A program made the translations under genes and the position numbers. A DNA stretch of 64,000 nucleotides from UBA1845 sp002338715 (lineage in GTDB: Bacteria > Planctomycetota > Phycisphaerae > UBA1845), in contig DAORAL010000031.1 of the NCBI GenBank assembly GCA_035344155.1, positions 3,241 through 67,240 on the forward strand, written 5' to 3'. This document shows positions 10,801 through 18,883 of this stretch, piece by piece; the stretch's first letter is position 1; each line of letters opens with the position of its first letter. The notes beneath the pieces are model-generated. The model ran no database searches and had not been told where the DNA came from. It saw only the letters and a list, made by a program, of their open reading frames with translations.

Positions 10801-13195
10801 CACCGCCCTGCGTACCGTCAAACTTCGATTCCAAAATACTGATCGCATCCGACGTATTGAGATAGTTCAGCGTGATCACGTCGTATTCGGTCTGAACGTT
10901 GAGCTCGTTATCAAGCTTGACGATCATCGGCCGATACTTCTCATCCCACTCGCTCTGGTTGCAGAACACATAAAGCGTGTTGGATGCGTCGTCGGCTTGG
11001 AAGCGATTGGTCTTGGTTGTCGCACGCCTGCGGGTGCGTCGTTTGCTGCCTTTTGCCGCGGTCGAAGCCGCGGTGGGCGATTCACTATCCCACTGCGTCA
11101 GGATGGCGATCAACGACGACGGCGTCGTATTCTGAAGCCGATAGCTGAAGACGTCATCCGCCTCGTCTTCCGACTCGACATCGAGTTGGGCGATCAGGTC
11201 GCGGGCTTTGGCCACCGACTCTTCCTTGCCGATCAACACGATCGACTCGCCTTCGTTGTCAACCGTGCAGGTCACACCATCTTCCTGCTGGCTGCTGAAG
11301 ATCTCATTGATGAGCGCCACGAACTCCACGGGGTCGCGGTGCTCGACGTCGACGAATTCCGTCACCGTCGCGTCGGGCACGTCAAATCGCTCGATCAGCG
11401 CGCGGGCTTCTTCGATCTTCTCGTCGGTGCCCTTCATGATGATGCTGTTCATCGCCGGCCAATCGATCATGGTCAACTCATCGAGTGATGCGGTCGAACC
11501 GGTGGCAGCACGTCGCGGACGAGGCTTCTTCTTCGCCCCGCGCGTGGACTTCTTCTTGTTGTTGGGATTGGGCGTGGTGCTGACATCGGTCGAAAGCATC
11601 GTCTGCACCATCGTCAACACATCCGCCGACTTGCCGTACTTGACTTCCACGATGACCGGTGCGTAATCGGGTTCGTTAGGGTCAACGTCCACGAATGGCA
11701 GAACTTTTTTGACCTCTTCGATCTTCTTGGGCATCGCATACAAAAGCAGCGTGCTCATGTCGTCATTGGGGATCGCGACGATTCCCCGCGCTTCGGCTTC
11801 AGCCACACTGGCCTGGTTTCCACGGCGTTTCCTTGCAGGTGCGCCCTTGGGTTCATCGAATCCATCCACAAGAAGCCGCAATGATTCCACCGCTTCCGAC
11901 GGCAGAATGTGTTCAATCTTTAGAATACGGATTTCGCGCGGGTCGGGTACTTCAGGCGTGATTCGGTCAATGAGCTGCAGGTACTTATTGATATCGCGCA
12001 CCAACCCGAAAATGTTCATTTGGTTCTTGTCGGGAACCTGCGCAATGCGAACATAGTCGGGCATGAAGTCGCGCAATGGTTCCAATTCCGCGACGGAACC
12101 GGTCTCGGGCGTATAGACCAACATCGCCATCTCGTTGTCGCCTAGACCGCTTGCGCGATATTCCTCCACTGTCGGGAAAATTCGCTCCAACGGGAGGGGC
12201 CGTACGCCATAATTGACCGGAATCAACTGCAACACCGGCGACGATCCGGTTTTGTCCAGATAAATCCAATACATGTCGTCGGGGTGACGAAACAGCAACA
12301 TGCTGATTCGACCCATCGCCGTCTTGAAATCCATCTTTTCAGAACTGACAAACTTGATGTCACCAGCCGGCGCTTCCCCCACAATCGGCAGACCGGACAT
12401 GCGCGAGAACGACTCCATCAGGTCGGCGTAAGTTCCGTCGATGCTGAATTGGTACGTGCGCTGATCGTACGGTTTGAGATAGTTTTCGGCGTCAACGTTG
12501 AGTTCAGGCCTCAACTCAACACCAGTCTTTGAGGGCTTGTTTTTAGCGGCATCGCGCCCGCGCGACGAATTTGCTCGGCCATGCCTGCGCCCTGAAGTCC
12601 TGGGCTTCTTGGTTTCAGCCTTATCGTCATCGTCCTTCTTGTCGTTGCTGCTGCCCCGCCGGGATGTCGGTGTGCGGCGCGACGAATGCCTCGAACTAGA
12701 GGGGTTTCTGCTTTCGACCGCATCTTTGGGATCTTTGTTTTTGTCGACTTCAGGCTTTGGCGTGCGAGGCGCAGGAGTGACACGACGGGCTTGCTGAGGT
12801 GTCTCCTTCTTGGGCTCCTTCGCGGCGGGGGTCGGCTGCTCTTTGAAGCCCGAAAGTGCTTCTAGGGCCTTCGCCCTTTTTTCGTCTTCCCGACCCTCGC
12901 GCTCCATCGCCTTTTCCCACTCGACCCATAGCTCATCGAGCTCGCGAATCTGCGCCTCGGTCACTTCCTGGTCAGCGAGTTTCTGAATCTTGGCGAGGAT
13001 TTCATCTGAAGTCTCGTCACCGGCGGCCAGAGTGCCACGTGGTGACGCCCAGAGTCCGCCAACGACGATCAACACGCAACACATTTTGCGCAACGCGAAA
13101 CGCAGCGCCACGGTCGAGCGCCAAGATGCGCGCCCTGCTTGGGCCGAGGATGTGTCGCGAGAAATGTAATTTGATCGGTTACTTTGGATTAGCAT
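4862..13195 (-). CDS. Giant periplasmic protein of about 27 secretin N-type modules, no secretin channel
   Basis: A 2777-residue protein. The N-terminus has a hydrophobic signal-like stretch (MCCVLIVVGGLWASPRGTLA, residues 38-57), so an internal ATG at 13084 is an alternative start. A charged Pro/Lys/Ser/Arg linker runs to about residue 240, then an N0-like region. About 27 tandem modules follow, with the halves 'RxFxLxxAxAxEVxxxLxxxF' and 'DxxTNSLxVxAxxxxxxxIxxLIxxLD' familiar from secretin N1-N3 (KH-like) domains. Many modules contain Arg/Gly/Asn-rich inserts. The protein ends in a basic tail (SRRSSRRGRRR) with no beta-barrel secretin core. It lies between the GspM-like gene and gspD in the same orientation, which suggests a periplasmic structural role in the secretion apparatus. 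That role is inference; the repeat architecture is directly visible. Confidence 0.9.
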   Translation of the reverse strand: MLIQSNRSNYISRDTSSAQAGRASWRSTVALRFALRKMCCVLIVVGGLWASPRGTLAAGDETSDEILAKIQKLADQEVTEAQIRELDELWVEWEKAMEREGREDEKRAKALEALSGFKEQPTPAAKEPKKETPQQARRVTPAPRTPKPEVDKNKDPKDAVESRNPSSSRHSSRRTPTSRRGSSNDKKDDDDKAETKKPRTSGRRHGRANSSRGRDAAKNKPSKTGVELRPELNVDAENYLKPYDQRTYQFSIDGTYADLMESFSRMSGLPIVGEAPAGDIKFVSSEKMDFKTAMGRISMLLFRHPDDMYWIYLDKTGSSPVLQLIPVNYGVRPLPLERIFPTVEEYRASGLGDNEMAMLVYTPETGSVAELEPLRDFMPDYVRIAQVPDKNQMNIFGLVRDINKYLQLIDRITPEVPDPREIRILKIEHILPSEAVESLRLLVDGFDEPKGAPARKRRGNQASVAEAEARGIVAIPNDDMSTLLLYAMPKKIEEVKKVLPFVDVDPNEPDYAPVIVEVKYGKSADVLTMVQTMLSTDVSTTPNPNNKKKSTRGAKKKPRPRRAATGSTASLDELTMIDWPAMNSIIMKGTDEKIEEARALIERFDVPDATVTEFVDVEHRDPVEFVALINEIFSSQQEDGVTCTVDNEGESIVLIGKEESVAKARDLIAQLDVESEDEADDVFSYRLQNTTPSSLIAILTQWDSESPTAASTAAKGSKRRTRRRATTKTNRFQADDASNTLYVFCNQSEWDEKYRPMIVKLDNELNVQTEYDVITLNYLNTSDAISILESKFDGTQGGGAPSFLESPQGIMVFDASDTQLAIMKHILAAVDVDPVKVGALIRKTFTLEFVAADELIPMLEAMVDTGSISAPAPKTRGKRKPKTTAPASTSSVQFVDFGNRLYVTAPPQKMVMIEELIKELDTNPDETAIRAYDFEPGTNVVELSQTLSQFFPKNSRIVSSLSPAKPTDKRRRSTKPVTKVASRGDSEIMFVPQPATRKIFISAPVDMFDEIEDAIEMLRPDVEGPNFAVEFIEVDQCDPTVIVDVVAPIIELRKKSYILSGELPETTEKDADISLTADPAANRIVYAGPRLLIDDLKTLITEVQKGQCNDDVVRRVPLIKSPADEMALAINAMLTGSPAPGAITQTKGGKDAKRGGNKSKTVLKTTGVVTVVAAPGGDALVVKGPSDEVDRVEAWIRKLDDDASMGLQMKIYKLTTKDVEEFADEIMTVIDSGSAKAKKSSEDSMWDDISFGGPRRGGNISLVTNYFANVMIVWASPQDLAKIDALFDVYESGEVDVVEEMPSELVELKHVDPFDATYTLEELIDALWSKNAPKVDYIPLSQMLVIKSRNMDEDLPRIKKLIADFVDIPGKEGEIKHSVASIKGKPVSVVTALLLEQLGDMDIEVEGLSSDKQGSRLKVLKPESDDSRCVLPSSIFAGLEALQTSAFGQTAPNEDEPAADPDDALKSVMEDERASKSDDGEADDSKTESTRPKVRIIVDEVTNSIRIEGAPKDVSEVKYAIEQIEKDIEKLPQLPDIRVWQLQHVDPNVAAQVLESMFNASNRSAAQAAAAARANPRNQAAQMNKQLANMQAAMNKQMKELAKQNDAGGGESDGKDERRRGKEGEDEEDEDGEKGTTPGGISVFPYPALNAIIIKAPTELYPAIEELVATIDRKGDSDSGYKFFKITNQLASDVETQLKQIFGLDQQQQSRRPNTRQPRGRNQNNNNAAAAAAADQMREAMALSALVGADGGMISSTETITIASNDVTNTIMVRAPKRILEVAEEIIQKIEEQAPEHIETREYRLAHADAESVVTLLDQLYDSGSGNLSEYHPDNVEAIFKADVANNTVYVRAKVSAFEKIDEAIAKLDVKQDIGNLLTIDVLNGDAEAIAATLEAIYGVGKGKGRSKSANAQIEFIADSASSKIFVRAPESLHAEIQGRVAEIDVPQTGLDIKVFKLKYANAPQVLNQMNTMVNKLLQQLRATKANIKLDPFSAEADQRSNSLVVMGGPITFAFVSRVLAEIDVEAAAPMEIQTKVIALNDSDSREIAATINRLYGGPQPDGLDPPRAEANVSTNTVIVRGTAGQLDKIDAEVIKKLDEFASGPSAPVKKIYQIKEARASNVADVINRSLRGGGRGSNNNISVVPDDEQNVLVIYCTQKDYDELVPLIEELDKKPDTQSEVVVRVYQIEYVEPNSAVRAIQDTFKVPRGAKPQDEVKVNYVSGTSSLVVSATPENHLKVAELITNVDTESPVQRTTHVIGLKDANAEELAGKLSQIMERTRRRRRDDQGFAIVADPGTNSLLVFANESELADIKGLIETLDVPQQFEQQVKSFNLEFADAGSTTQALTQLFGQGRSNRRASPRDQIKVVPAWGSNAVVVAGSPQHIQEIEAFLKDYDQKGTGSRDVKVVQIKYANASEVARALQDIFVNRGRNVRGQETISVTAPSGSDAILIKASDDEFAEITKVIEQLDVLPDDTDRSVRTFTLEYTNADEMQTIIEDYLRKPGNGGGRRGRGGGEELLGNIRVSIVSSNNSLVVTGDEDGLARVASLIEKIDVETEAESGPQIIKLERAIASEVEPTLSQIFVEGANRNSGRNRNRGGGSTMTPVIVANDVTNSLIVRANPGDFAQIERLAHELDSEEAEGERVKLIQLSSAFRADDIASTLEATLAAAMQPRGQAGGGSRRGGRGGRNSGSLSVEPISSSNSLLIAGDPKELELAEVIVAQIQQQGPAGGRKTLILTPDKMDPEDFKRVIEGMIEQNNSQGSRRSSRRGRRR

Positions 13196-13210
13196 CGCAT
13201 TGATCCCATG

Positions 13211-14806
13211 TCATTTTTGCGAGTCAGTTTGTTTGTTTTTATCTTCCCCGTCGCGATCCGCTTTCCGGACTGTCGAGTTCGAGCCGGGTTGAACAACGTT
13301 GGTCTCGTTCGAACGGTCCATCGATCTGCGCGAAGGCGCGGGGCTTTGTTTGGGGGTGCTTCTTGATCGAAATGATCGCGGCGCCCGTCGACGCCCCCTG
13401 ATATCTTCCGATCCATTCGTGCCGGCATTGGGTATTACCCTCCCGGGCGATGTCGGCTGCATATTGCCCGGGGATTCTTGCGATAAACCTGTCGATGTCG
13501 TGTCTGGATCGACAGTATCTTTGGGCTCGACTGCGGCGCCGTTGCTTCCCGCATCAGCCCCCTCGTAGTTGAGCCCCATCGCCTTCAAAATCGATTTCGC
13601 GTGGGCGATGCCGTTGGACGTTGCTTCCTCACTGCCGTCGTCAGCATCCGTCGGCGGACCGACAAATTCGCCGTCAGCCTCATCGCCTTCCTCTCCACCG
13701 TCCTCATCAGCCAGCCCCATCGCCCGGCGCTTGGCGGCTTGTGCTTCCTTTTCGGCGTCCTCAATTGCAATCCGCCGATCCTCGGCTTTGAAGTATTGCA
13801 ACATCGCCACCTGAATCTCGGGCCAATCGTCGGCATCTTCGAGCGGGATCCGATCTGAAAGGAATTCGCCCAACGGATACACGTAGTAACCGTAGTCCGC
13901 TTTGAAATTCACCACGCCGCCGGCTGACAGGAGAATCAACGTCCCGCCATCAAGGTCTTCACCAGCGGCGACGTACATCGTCGACTCGTCCGCAATATTG
14001 CCAAGCCGGACCTCATCAACGCCATAGCTCCCGACAAATCGCAAGACCCATTCCGACGCATCCTCCCATTCCGGTGGACCAGCCGGCGGTGGAGGTGGCG
14101 AGGGCGTACGATCGACGGGCGGAGGGGGCGTCTGGGGTCTGGGCGGAGGCGTCGGCTTCTCGTACGGCGTAAACGGTTTCCAATTCGTCAACCGCGCCAG
14201 TTGCTTGTTGGTGAACTTGGTGATGAAGTCGGGCTGCTTGCCAATCTTCAAATCCAGCAGCTTTTCATCGGGCAGCACAAGCACTTCAATCTCACCGGTC
14301 AGCTTCACCTCGTCATGCCCCGAGCGCTGACGGGCTGACGTTGGTTCCAACTTCAGCGAATTGAACCGAGCGATGTATGGAATGCCATAAAACCGTTTGA
14401 TGAAATCGATGCTCTGCCGGAACGAACCGATCGCCGACATCGAAATCTGGATTGTGTAGACTTTTGAACGCTTCTCAATCGCCCGTGGCTCTTTCGGCGT
14501 GATCAGTGCTTCGCGCAATTTGGCGTCGCGCACCAGGCCGTTGATGCATTCATAGAGATCGTCACGGGCGTCGTCGGGGTTGGTGGTTTTCGTACGCTCA
14601 ACGTAGCTGATGTACTTGTCGCGAAGCGCCGTCTCAAGCTCGTCGTGCTGCCCGGCGATGTCGTCCAGTTCGTTTTGCGCACGACGAATCAGATCGTCGG
14701 TGTTGAACAACGGATCGATGAATACCGGCTTGGCGTATTTGGCCCCAAAGCCAACGACGGCAACCGATATCATGGCGATCAGCAATCGTTTTTCGCGCTG
14801 GTTCAT
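13211..14806 (-). CDS. PilO/GspM-like inner-membrane assembly protein with extended C-terminus
   Basis: A 531-residue protein with a short cytoplasmic N-terminus and one membrane segment (LLIAMISVAVVGFGAKYA). A coiled-coil stretch and a PilO-like ferredoxin-fold region follow (residues about 60-190). A proline-rich linker near residue 220 leads to a second small beta domain (about 245-340) that resembles PilP/GspC homology regions, then an acidic and Ser/Arg-rich tail with no recognisable fold. In T2SS and T4P this type of protein connects the cytoplasmic platform to the secretin. It sits between the PilM-PilN-like gene and the giant N-module gene, 15 bp upstream of the latter, so co-transcription is likely. 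The PilO/GspM assignment rests on topology and position; the PilP-like reading is weaker. Confidence 0.7.
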   Translation of the reverse strand: MNQREKRLLIAMISVAVVGFGAKYAKPVFIDPLFNTDDLIRRAQNELDDIAGQHDELETALRDKYISYVERTKTTNPDDARDDLYECINGLVRDAKLREALITPKEPRAIEKRSKVYTIQISMSAIGSFRQSIDFIKRFYGIPYIARFNSLKLEPTSARQRSGHDEVKLTGEIEVLVLPDEKLLDLKIGKQPDFITKFTNKQLARLTNWKPFTPYEKPTPPPRPQTPPPPVDRTPSPPPPPAGPPEWEDASEWVLRFVGSYGVDEVRLGNIADESTMYVAAGEDLDGGTLILLSAGGVVNFKADYGYYVYPLGEFLSDRIPLEDADDWPEIQVAMLQYFKAEDRRIAIEDAEKEAQAAKRRAMGLADEDGGEEGDEADGEFVGPPTDADDGSEEATSNGIAHAKSILKAMGLNYEGADAGSNGAAVEPKDTVDPDTTSTGLSQESPGNMQPTSPGRVIPNAGTNGSEDIRGRRRAPRSFRSRSTPKQSPAPSRRSMDRSNETNVVQPGSNSTVRKADRDGEDKNKQTDSQK

Positions 14807-14865
14807 AAGTCCTCAAACTCTACGGGAAGCAACCACAACCGCCGCTTCTGAAAAAATCCACAAGA

Positions 14866-16470
14866 TCACTTTGTTTTGACCTTGGGTTCAATCACAACAT
14901 TGATCGACCCCGACGTTGGATACTGTTCTTTCGAACCCGATTCCGTCATTCTGCCGGCGACCGCGTTGAAATACATGGTCTCCTCGCCCCGGAGTCGGAA
15001 CGAATCAATCTTGTCCACCGTGTCCAAAACCGTCTGGCGATTCTGCGCCTCCAGCTTCAAGATGATTTCCGCATCCTTCGCATCCATGTCCATCAGCTTC
15101 AACAGCATCTGCTGATTCGAAGGCAACAAATCCGACAACCGATTCAACTCGTCGAGCCAAATCACCTGTTCCTTATCAAATGCATCCGCCACCGCAATGC
15201 GCTTGTCTTCGATCTTCTCCAGGTCGCTGATGCGATCTTCGTATTCTTCAATCTGCGTTCGGATGTCCGCGAGCGCCTGCCGCTTGGGCATGATCACCTT
15301 CCAGTACACACCCCCGATCGCAGACACCACAACCAATGCCGCCACCGCAAACACCGGCGCTTTCTTCAAACGGCGTTCAGCCGCCGTCACCGTTCGCTTG
15401 GGATGCAGGAAATCAAAATCAAACTGCGAGTCTCCGGCAAACGCAGAAACCAATCCCAATGCCGCAGAAAACGCCCGCGCCTCTGCACCCTTCTCTTCAG
15501 GCCAACCAAACTGCGGGGCTGGATTGTAAATCTCCACCGTCGCCGAATAGCGTTCACCCAGCGCGCGGGCCACCTGCTCTTCCATGCCCACGCTGCCGCC
15601 GACCACGATCATGTCGACGTTGACGCCGGGCGTTGATGACCGAAACGCTTCGATCGTGCGCGTCACTTCGACCACCAGCGCGCTGACCACACGATCAACA
15701 TCCGACGCACCACCGGGTACCGTCGATCGCGGGAACTGAATAATCGCCGAGTCCGTCGAATCCGCCGAATCACCAAGCGACATGATCGCCGAGTCGGCTT
15801 GCAACTGATCACTGCCCGGCGCGACGGGATTCGGAATCGAAACCGAACCGGCCCGTGAGAACGAAAGTTTACCGCCCATCACCACGTCGATTTCAGTAAG
15901 GCGCGGGCCAATATCGACCATCACCACGCATTCGTATCTTCCCGCCCCAAACAGGCTGTGGATCGCTTCCTTGTTCGCGTAAGGCCGAAGTCCGAGACGT
16001 GCGAGTTTCAAACCGGCTTGCTCGCATGTCTTGTGGTAATACTCCACCACTTCACGACGCACCGTCCCCACCAAGACGTCGGCAGGACCATCCGTCGACC
16101 GTTCCGGCATCGCAAAATCGACCACGGCTTGGCTGAGCGGAAATGGAAGTTCCTTACCGATCTGAAACTCCACCATCGCGGGCAGTTCATTCGGATCGGT
16201 CATCGGAAGTTTCAACGTCGTCAGAAGCGCCTTGTCGCGCGGCACATCGAGAATCACGCGGTCCGTGCGAATCTTCTGCTGCTTGAGGACCTCGCGGATC
16301 ATCCCGCCCAGTTGTTCCGGGCTGGACACATCAAGGCCTTCAGGCAGATCCACGCTGAAAAGCCGGTCGATGCGCACCTTCCCCTTGCGCACCTTGGCGT
16401 GCACAAAGCGGACATAGCGCGCGTCCCAATCGACAGCCAATATCGATCGATCATTCTTCCGCAATGACAA
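14866..16470 (-). CDS. PilM-PilN fusion / GspL-like platform protein
   Basis: A 534-residue protein. The N-terminal two thirds is a PilM-type actin-like ATPase domain (ILAVDWDARYVRFV near the start, VVMVDIGPRLTEIDVV and MIVVGGSVGMEEQVARALG further on). One membrane segment (VFAVAALVVVSAIGGVYWKV) follows, then a periplasmic coiled coil and PilN-like domain. This is the arrangement of GspL, which recruits the GspE ATPase to the inner membrane. I chose a TTG start at 16470 because it is preceded by AAGGAG at good spacing and the frame upstream of it overlaps gspK with no family similarity. With this start the gene overlaps the 3' end of gspK by 20 bp. Ser/Asp-rich residues near 220 look like an insert in the ATPase domain. 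Confidence 0.88.
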   Translation of the reverse strand: MSLRKNDRSILAVDWDARYVRFVHAKVRKGKVRIDRLFSVDLPEGLDVSSPEQLGGMIREVLKQQKIRTDRVILDVPRDKALLTTLKLPMTDPNELPAMVEFQIGKELPFPLSQAVVDFAMPERSTDGPADVLVGTVRREVVEYYHKTCEQAGLKLARLGLRPYANKEAIHSLFGAGRYECVVMVDIGPRLTEIDVVMGGKLSFSRAGSVSIPNPVAPGSDQLQADSAIMSLGDSADSTDSAIIQFPRSTVPGGASDVDRVVSALVVEVTRTIEAFRSSTPGVNVDMIVVGGSVGMEEQVARALGERYSATVEIYNPAPQFGWPEEKGAEARAFSAALGLVSAFAGDSQFDFDFLHPKRTVTAAERRLKKAPVFAVAALVVVSAIGGVYWKVIMPKRQALADIRTQIEEYEDRISDLEKIEDKRIAVADAFDKEQVIWLDELNRLSDLLPSNQQMLLKLMDMDAKDAEIILKLEAQNRQTVLDTVDKIDSFRLRGEETMYFNAVAGRMTESGSKEQYPTSGSINVVIEPKVKTK

Positions 16471-17974
16471 GGCGTCGTTCTCCTTCGCGGCCACGAACCG
16501 GATAAGCCAGCCCCAGGCGCGTGAGATCTCGGTGATAAACAACCTGGGCCAACGGTCCCCGCATATCAACCACTTCCTGCAAACGCGAGAACACGCCCAC
16601 ATGATCGGCGAAACCGATCGACTCAATCGAAAACTGTCTGCCCCGAGCCGTGATCTGGTTCTCGACCAACGAAAACGTGTGCGAATCCAGAATCTTCTCG
16701 GTCAGCAACCAACCGATCGTCGACTTGATCGGACCGGTCACCGTCGCTCGCTTCTGAATGATCAACGGAATCGCTTCGGGTGGAAGGTCCTTGATACACG
16801 CGAGCACCTTGGCCGGCGCCGTGTTGATGTTGATCAAACCATACTGCTGCGGAGCTTGGTTGAGCGTGCAATAATCGAAGAGCTTGGCGATCGCCGGCCC
16901 GCGCAATGGTGACGACTGCAGAATATTGTCGATCGTGCGGTCTTCCAGGTAGAGCGCCAACGTGTACGTCTTCGACGTTCCCCGCTCCCGCGTCGCTCCA
17001 ATCAAAAAGTCGACGACCTGCTGATCGCCGAACACTTCCTCCAAACGCGGTCGAATCTTCGCCGCATCGGTAAACATATAGATGCGCGGCTTGTTGTCGT
17101 TGCTGACGTTAAAGTCGTGCGAATAAACCGTGATGTATGGCAACAAGCCACGGTCGAGAATCCCATCGCCGTTGTCCATCGGAAAGGACGTCTCGCCGTC
17201 GTCTTCATTGGGCGTAAGCAAACCGTTGCGGTCGTAGTCCTCGCCGTAAAGCAGCCGCCCATCGATCCCCTTGACCATCAGCAATTCTTCAACGGTTTCA
17301 AACGGCGCGTTCTTCGCCCGGTGCGGTGTCGGCAGCGATCCGTAGTAAAGACTCTCTGCCCCAAACTCACGCGGCTCATCGTCGGGATCGCGCCAATCCA
17401 TGATCGCGTGAACCAACTCCAAAGGCTCCCGGCCATCGGTGATCAGCGGCGCGATCAACTTCAGAAGCTGCTCTTCGCTGGCGAAATTGATATTCACCTT
17501 TGCCGATTCATCGGTGATGCCATAGCGAACCAGCGTTTCGTCATCGAGCGGATTGTCGGCCACAATGCTGAAACGATAAGCCACGCGATCGCCCGACTCT
17601 TCGTTCAACTCGCCCTTGCCGATCGTCTCCTCGGTGGCATTGGGACTCCACACCAGCGCCTGATCAAACCGCGCGGGGTTGCTGTACCAGGCCTGCGGAT
17701 TGTCCCGCTCCGAACGCAACAGATGCCGAACCGCTTGGATGCCCGCTTCTGCCGCCAATCGACACTCCAGGCGCTGCGACATGGCCATGCCCGCAGCATG
17801 GTCGGCCTGCGCATAAAACGCGTAGCTCGCTGTCAGCAGCGAAAGCAACAGCAACACAATCAACACGACGGGAAGAATCAACGCACGCACCCGCGCACAA
17901 CCGCTGCGGCGACAGTTTCCTGCCGTCGATCGCACTGCGCCGAACTGCCAACTTGTGCGCGTCTGAGCCGCCAT
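16451..17974 (-). CDS. gspK: Type II secretion minor pseudopilin GspK
   Basis: About 507 residues. The N-terminus has a long hydrophobic pilin-like helix (ALILPVVLIVLLLLSLLTAS). A large globular domain follows with GspK traits: an early 'ESGDRVAYRFSIVADNPLDDE' region, 'DESAKVNINFASEEQLLKL' and the helix-hairpin-helix-like 'YGLININTAPAKVLACIKDLPP'. GspK caps the pseudopilus tip with GspI and GspJ. As in other GspK proteins, the usual Glu at +5 is absent. The residue before the helix is Arg rather than Gly, which is unusual for a prepilin peptidase site. Start choice: ATG at 17974, or TTG at 17986 which would overlap the gspJ stop codon. Neither has an ideal ribosome binding site. Confidence 0.87.
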   Translation of the reverse strand: MAAQTRTSWQFGAVRSTAGNCRRSGCARVRALILPVVLIVLLLLSLLTASYAFYAQADHAAGMAMSQRLECRLAAEAGIQAVRHLLRSERDNPQAWYSNPARFDQALVWSPNATEETIGKGELNEESGDRVAYRFSIVADNPLDDETLVRYGITDESAKVNINFASEEQLLKLIAPLITDGREPLELVHAIMDWRDPDDEPREFGAESLYYGSLPTPHRAKNAPFETVEELLMVKGIDGRLLYGEDYDRNGLLTPNEDDGETSFPMDNGDGILDRGLLPYITVYSHDFNVSNDNKPRIYMFTDAAKIRPRLEEVFGDQQVVDFLIGATRERGTSKTYTLALYLEDRTIDNILQSSPLRGPAIAKLFDYCTLNQAPQQYGLININTAPAKVLACIKDLPPEAIPLIIQKRATVTGPIKSTIGWLLTEKILDSHTFSLVENQITARGRQFSIESIGFADHVGVFSRLQEVVDMRGPLAQVVYHRDLTRLGLAYPVRGREGERRLVIAEE

Positions 17975-17982
17975 GTCCCCGC

Positions 17983-18816
17983 TCAAAGTCCTTCCGAAAA
18001 TGCCGACGCTTCACGCGACATCCGCGAACCAAAAAAGACATCCGCCTGCACGGGCCGAACCAGAATCGAATATCGATCTCCCGGAAGCGGATCGACGTCC
18101 GCATCGTCTTCAAGGAAATCATCTTCGACGATGTCCATGTCCTGCTCTTCCGGAATCACCGGTTCGAAACCGATCGTGATTCGCACCAACTGGGGCAGCG
18201 AATTGCCCTGGGTCAGTTCCCAGTCGTCCCACCAGGTGGCCCCGTCAAAATACTTCAACTCCAGAAATCGAATCTCTGGAGCGTACAACTCTTCCTTGAA
18301 CGCCATTTCGGCTTCTTCGACTTCTTCAGCCGACTCTTCAGCCTCTTCACTCGTGACGATCGCGTCGCGCAAATACGTTTTGCTTTCGCGCCGCACCAAA
18401 CCCAGCGCCCGCGGATCGCCTTCGTCGGTTAAGTTCTCTTCGTCCCACGCGACGTAGTAACGAATTTGCTGCAGATCGAACTGCGCCGGAAGCTTGCGCT
18501 GCCGCACCGATTGCACTTCACTGAGTTTGCGATCGGGCATCACCAGCGTGTTCACTTCGATGCGGTCCTTGTAACCGAACACGCCCACGCCATAACCGGG
18601 GACATTCCCCACCGCCTGCCGAACTTCGCCGGCCATCCGATCCAAAATAACCCGCGCCAACTGTGCGTCGCGACTTCGCTTCGTCCCTTCGTCGCGCTGA
18701 ACCAGCGCGTTGTTATAGAACATCATCAACATCGTCATCAGCAACACCAGCAAACTGATGGCAATCACCACTTCCAAAAGCGTGAACCCGCGTCGAATTG
18801 GTTTGCGGTCAATCAT
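17983..18816 (-). CDS. gspJ: Type II secretion minor pseudopilin GspJ
   Basis: 277 residues. A short basic leader ends in RRG, followed by the prepilin signature FTLLEVVIAI with Glu at +5 and a hydrophobic helix, so it should be processed by a prepilin peptidase (not encoded in this window). The body continues with 'ARVILDRMAGEVRQAV', typical of GspJ. It carries a very acidic insert around residues 150-170 and an acidic region near the end. GspJ forms the tip complex with GspI and GspK. It lies directly upstream of gspK and downstream of gspI in the same operon, consistent with the canonical H-I-J-K order. Confidence 0.88.
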   Translation of the reverse strand: MIDRKPIRRGFTLLEVVIAISLLVLLMTMLMMFYNNALVQRDEGTKRSRDAQLARVILDRMAGEVRQAVGNVPGYGVGVFGYKDRIEVNTLVMPDRKLSEVQSVRQRKLPAQFDLQQIRYYVAWDEENLTDEGDPRALGLVRRESKTYLRDAIVTSEEAEESAEEVEEAEMAFKEELYAPEIRFLELKYFDGATWWDDWELTQGNSLPQLVRITIGFEPVIPEEQDMDIVEDDFLEDDADVDPLPGDRYSILVRPVQADVFFGSRMSREASAFSEGL

Positions 18817-18883
18817 GTTTCAAAACCATCGTCGCCAGTCAGTTGAACGCCTCGGCTGAACTCCCGGTCAATCGCGCCGACTG

